DNA from: Rhodobacterales bacterium UBA3077
Lineage (GTDB): Bacteria; Pseudomonadota; Alphaproteobacteria; Rhodobacterales; Rhodobacteraceae
NCBI GenBank assembly: GCA_002366685.1
Contig: DFBP01000241.1
Location: 3,381 to 9,766, forward strand
DNA: 6,386 nucleotides
Direction of reading: 5' to 3'
Made by a program: the position numbers and the translations under genes. The notes under the pieces were generated by a model. It was not told where the DNA came from. It was given only the letters and a program-made list of their open reading frames with translations, and made no database searches. Below are positions 5,673 through 6,386 of the stretch, piece by piece (position 1 is the stretch's first letter; each line of letters starts with the position of its first letter).

Positions 5673-6386
5673 TTACAGAATCAACATGTGCCCGATTAGT
5701 CCGACAAGAAAACCGAAAACAGCCCCTAAGGGAGGTGCCCAGTGGGATTCCAGAACGGCTTGAGGGGCGATGTCCTCAAAGGTTAGATAGATTATTCCTG
5801 CTGCGGAAGCTAGCATTATTGCGCCCAAAATAGACGGGCTGCCAGACAAAAACTCGTGGCCCAGATAAGCGCAGAGCGGTCCAATCAGGATCATGATCCA
5901 GAAACTCGAAAGAACCTTTATTTTGCTATAATTGCCGCTCGTTGTCAGCTCCCGGTATGCGTTGAAACCCTCGGGAAAATTTTGCAGCGCAATCAGGAAG
6001 GCCAATAGCATCCCAATTGGCTCCCCGATCGCTAGAGCAGCCCCCATGGCAAGAGCTTCGGGGATGAAATCAAGCAGCATTGCCATGAGTTGAGAAGCGG
6101 AACCTGCATGCCGGGAGATAAGCCGGTCGATAAAAAAGAAGAAAATGCCCCCTAGCGAAAAAGAGACGATCACCCAAAGGGGCGATAGTTCTTTGATACC
6201 CTCCGGTATTAAAACAAGTGAAACTGCGGAAAGGAGAACGCCGCCCCCAAAAGCGATTACGCCATGGCGGAACTCGTTTTCCAGCCATTTCGGCCGAATG
6301 TTCTCAACACTGGCTGCATGTGCGCCCAATGGAATTGTAACGCCGGCGGCGAGGGCTAGTAGGAGGGAAATAACGAGGCTATTCAT
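5673..6386 (-). CDS. ZIP-family metal transporter-like membrane protein with altered metal-site motifs
   Basis: This hydrophobic protein of at least 237 residues has about eight membrane segments, fitting the ZIP fold (for example near residues 2-22, 43-61, 70-88, 98-120, 124-144, 158-177, 184-203 and 217-236). Two motifs match ZIP helices 4 and 5: DFIPEALAMGAAL (106-118) and LQNFPEGFNAYRE (134-146). In canonical ZIP/ZupT proteins both motifs begin with a metal-binding His (HNxPEG, HxxPE). Here the positions hold Asp106 and Gln135, while Glu110 and Glu139 remain. An EDIAPQA segment (204-210) resembles the end of the later ZIP helices. The first ATG is the last codon of the window, so the true start and promoter may lie outside. 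It faces the methyltransferase remnant tail to tail with a 43-nt gap and appears separate from the ABC operon. ZIP membership is fairly sure; the transported ion, or whether it transports zinc at all, is not. Confidence 0.85.
   Translation of the reverse strand: MNSLVISLLLALAAGVTIPLGAHAASVENIRPKWLENEFRHGVIAFGGGVLLSAVSLVLIPEGIKELSPLWVIVSFSLGGIFFFFIDRLISRHAGSASQLMAMLLDFIPEALAMGAALAIGEPIGMLLAFLIALQNFPEGFNAYRELTTSGNYSKIKVLSSFWIMILIGPLCAYLGHEFLSGSPSILGAIMLASAAGIIYLTFEDIAPQAVLESHWAPPLGAVFGFLVGLIGHMLIL

Overview
The window looks like chromosomal DNA from a moderately GC-rich Gram-negative bacterium. An alphaproteobacterium, possibly a marine one, is my best guess. The evidence is the outer-membrane barrel and LolA-like carrier (which imply a double membrane), clear Shine-Dalgarno sites and the codon use. 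No rRNA or other taxonomic marker is present, so the assignment is an inference.

Positions 1-4568 (minus strand) hold a tightly packed five-gene operon. In transcription order it encodes a LolA-like periplasmic protein with a twin-arginine type signal peptide (4568-3810), two paralogous FtsX/MacB/LolC-type permeases (3806-2589 and 2589-1363), a LolD/MacB-type ATPase (1349-663), and the N-terminal 231 residues of an outer-membrane beta-barrel-like protein that runs off the left edge (694-1). The genes are separated by 3 nt, a 1-nt overlap, 13 nt and a 32-nt overlap. The set reads as a trans-envelope route: an inner-membrane ABC engine, a soluble periplasmic lipid or lipoprotein carrier, and an outer-membrane acceptor. 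The cargo is unknown.

Positions 4569-4640 are a compact divergent promoter region. It contains a perfect 6-4-6 palindrome (4616-4631) placed where transcription of both divergent units should begin. To its right, on the plus strand, is a TetR-family repressor (4641-5291), the obvious candidate to bind that palindrome. The next gene, with its ATG directly after the TetR stop, is a class I SAM methyltransferase that has lost its middle. Its N-terminal part (about 82 residues) and its C-terminal tail (about 30 residues, now in another frame) are recognisable, and the catalytic core between them is missing (5292-5629).

Positions 5673-6386 (minus strand) encode a ZIP-family metal transporter-like membrane protein whose usual metal-binding histidines in the two PEG motifs are replaced by Asp and Gln. 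It converges on the methyltransferase remnant and appears unrelated to the operon. No RNA genes, CRISPR arrays or insertion sequences were seen.
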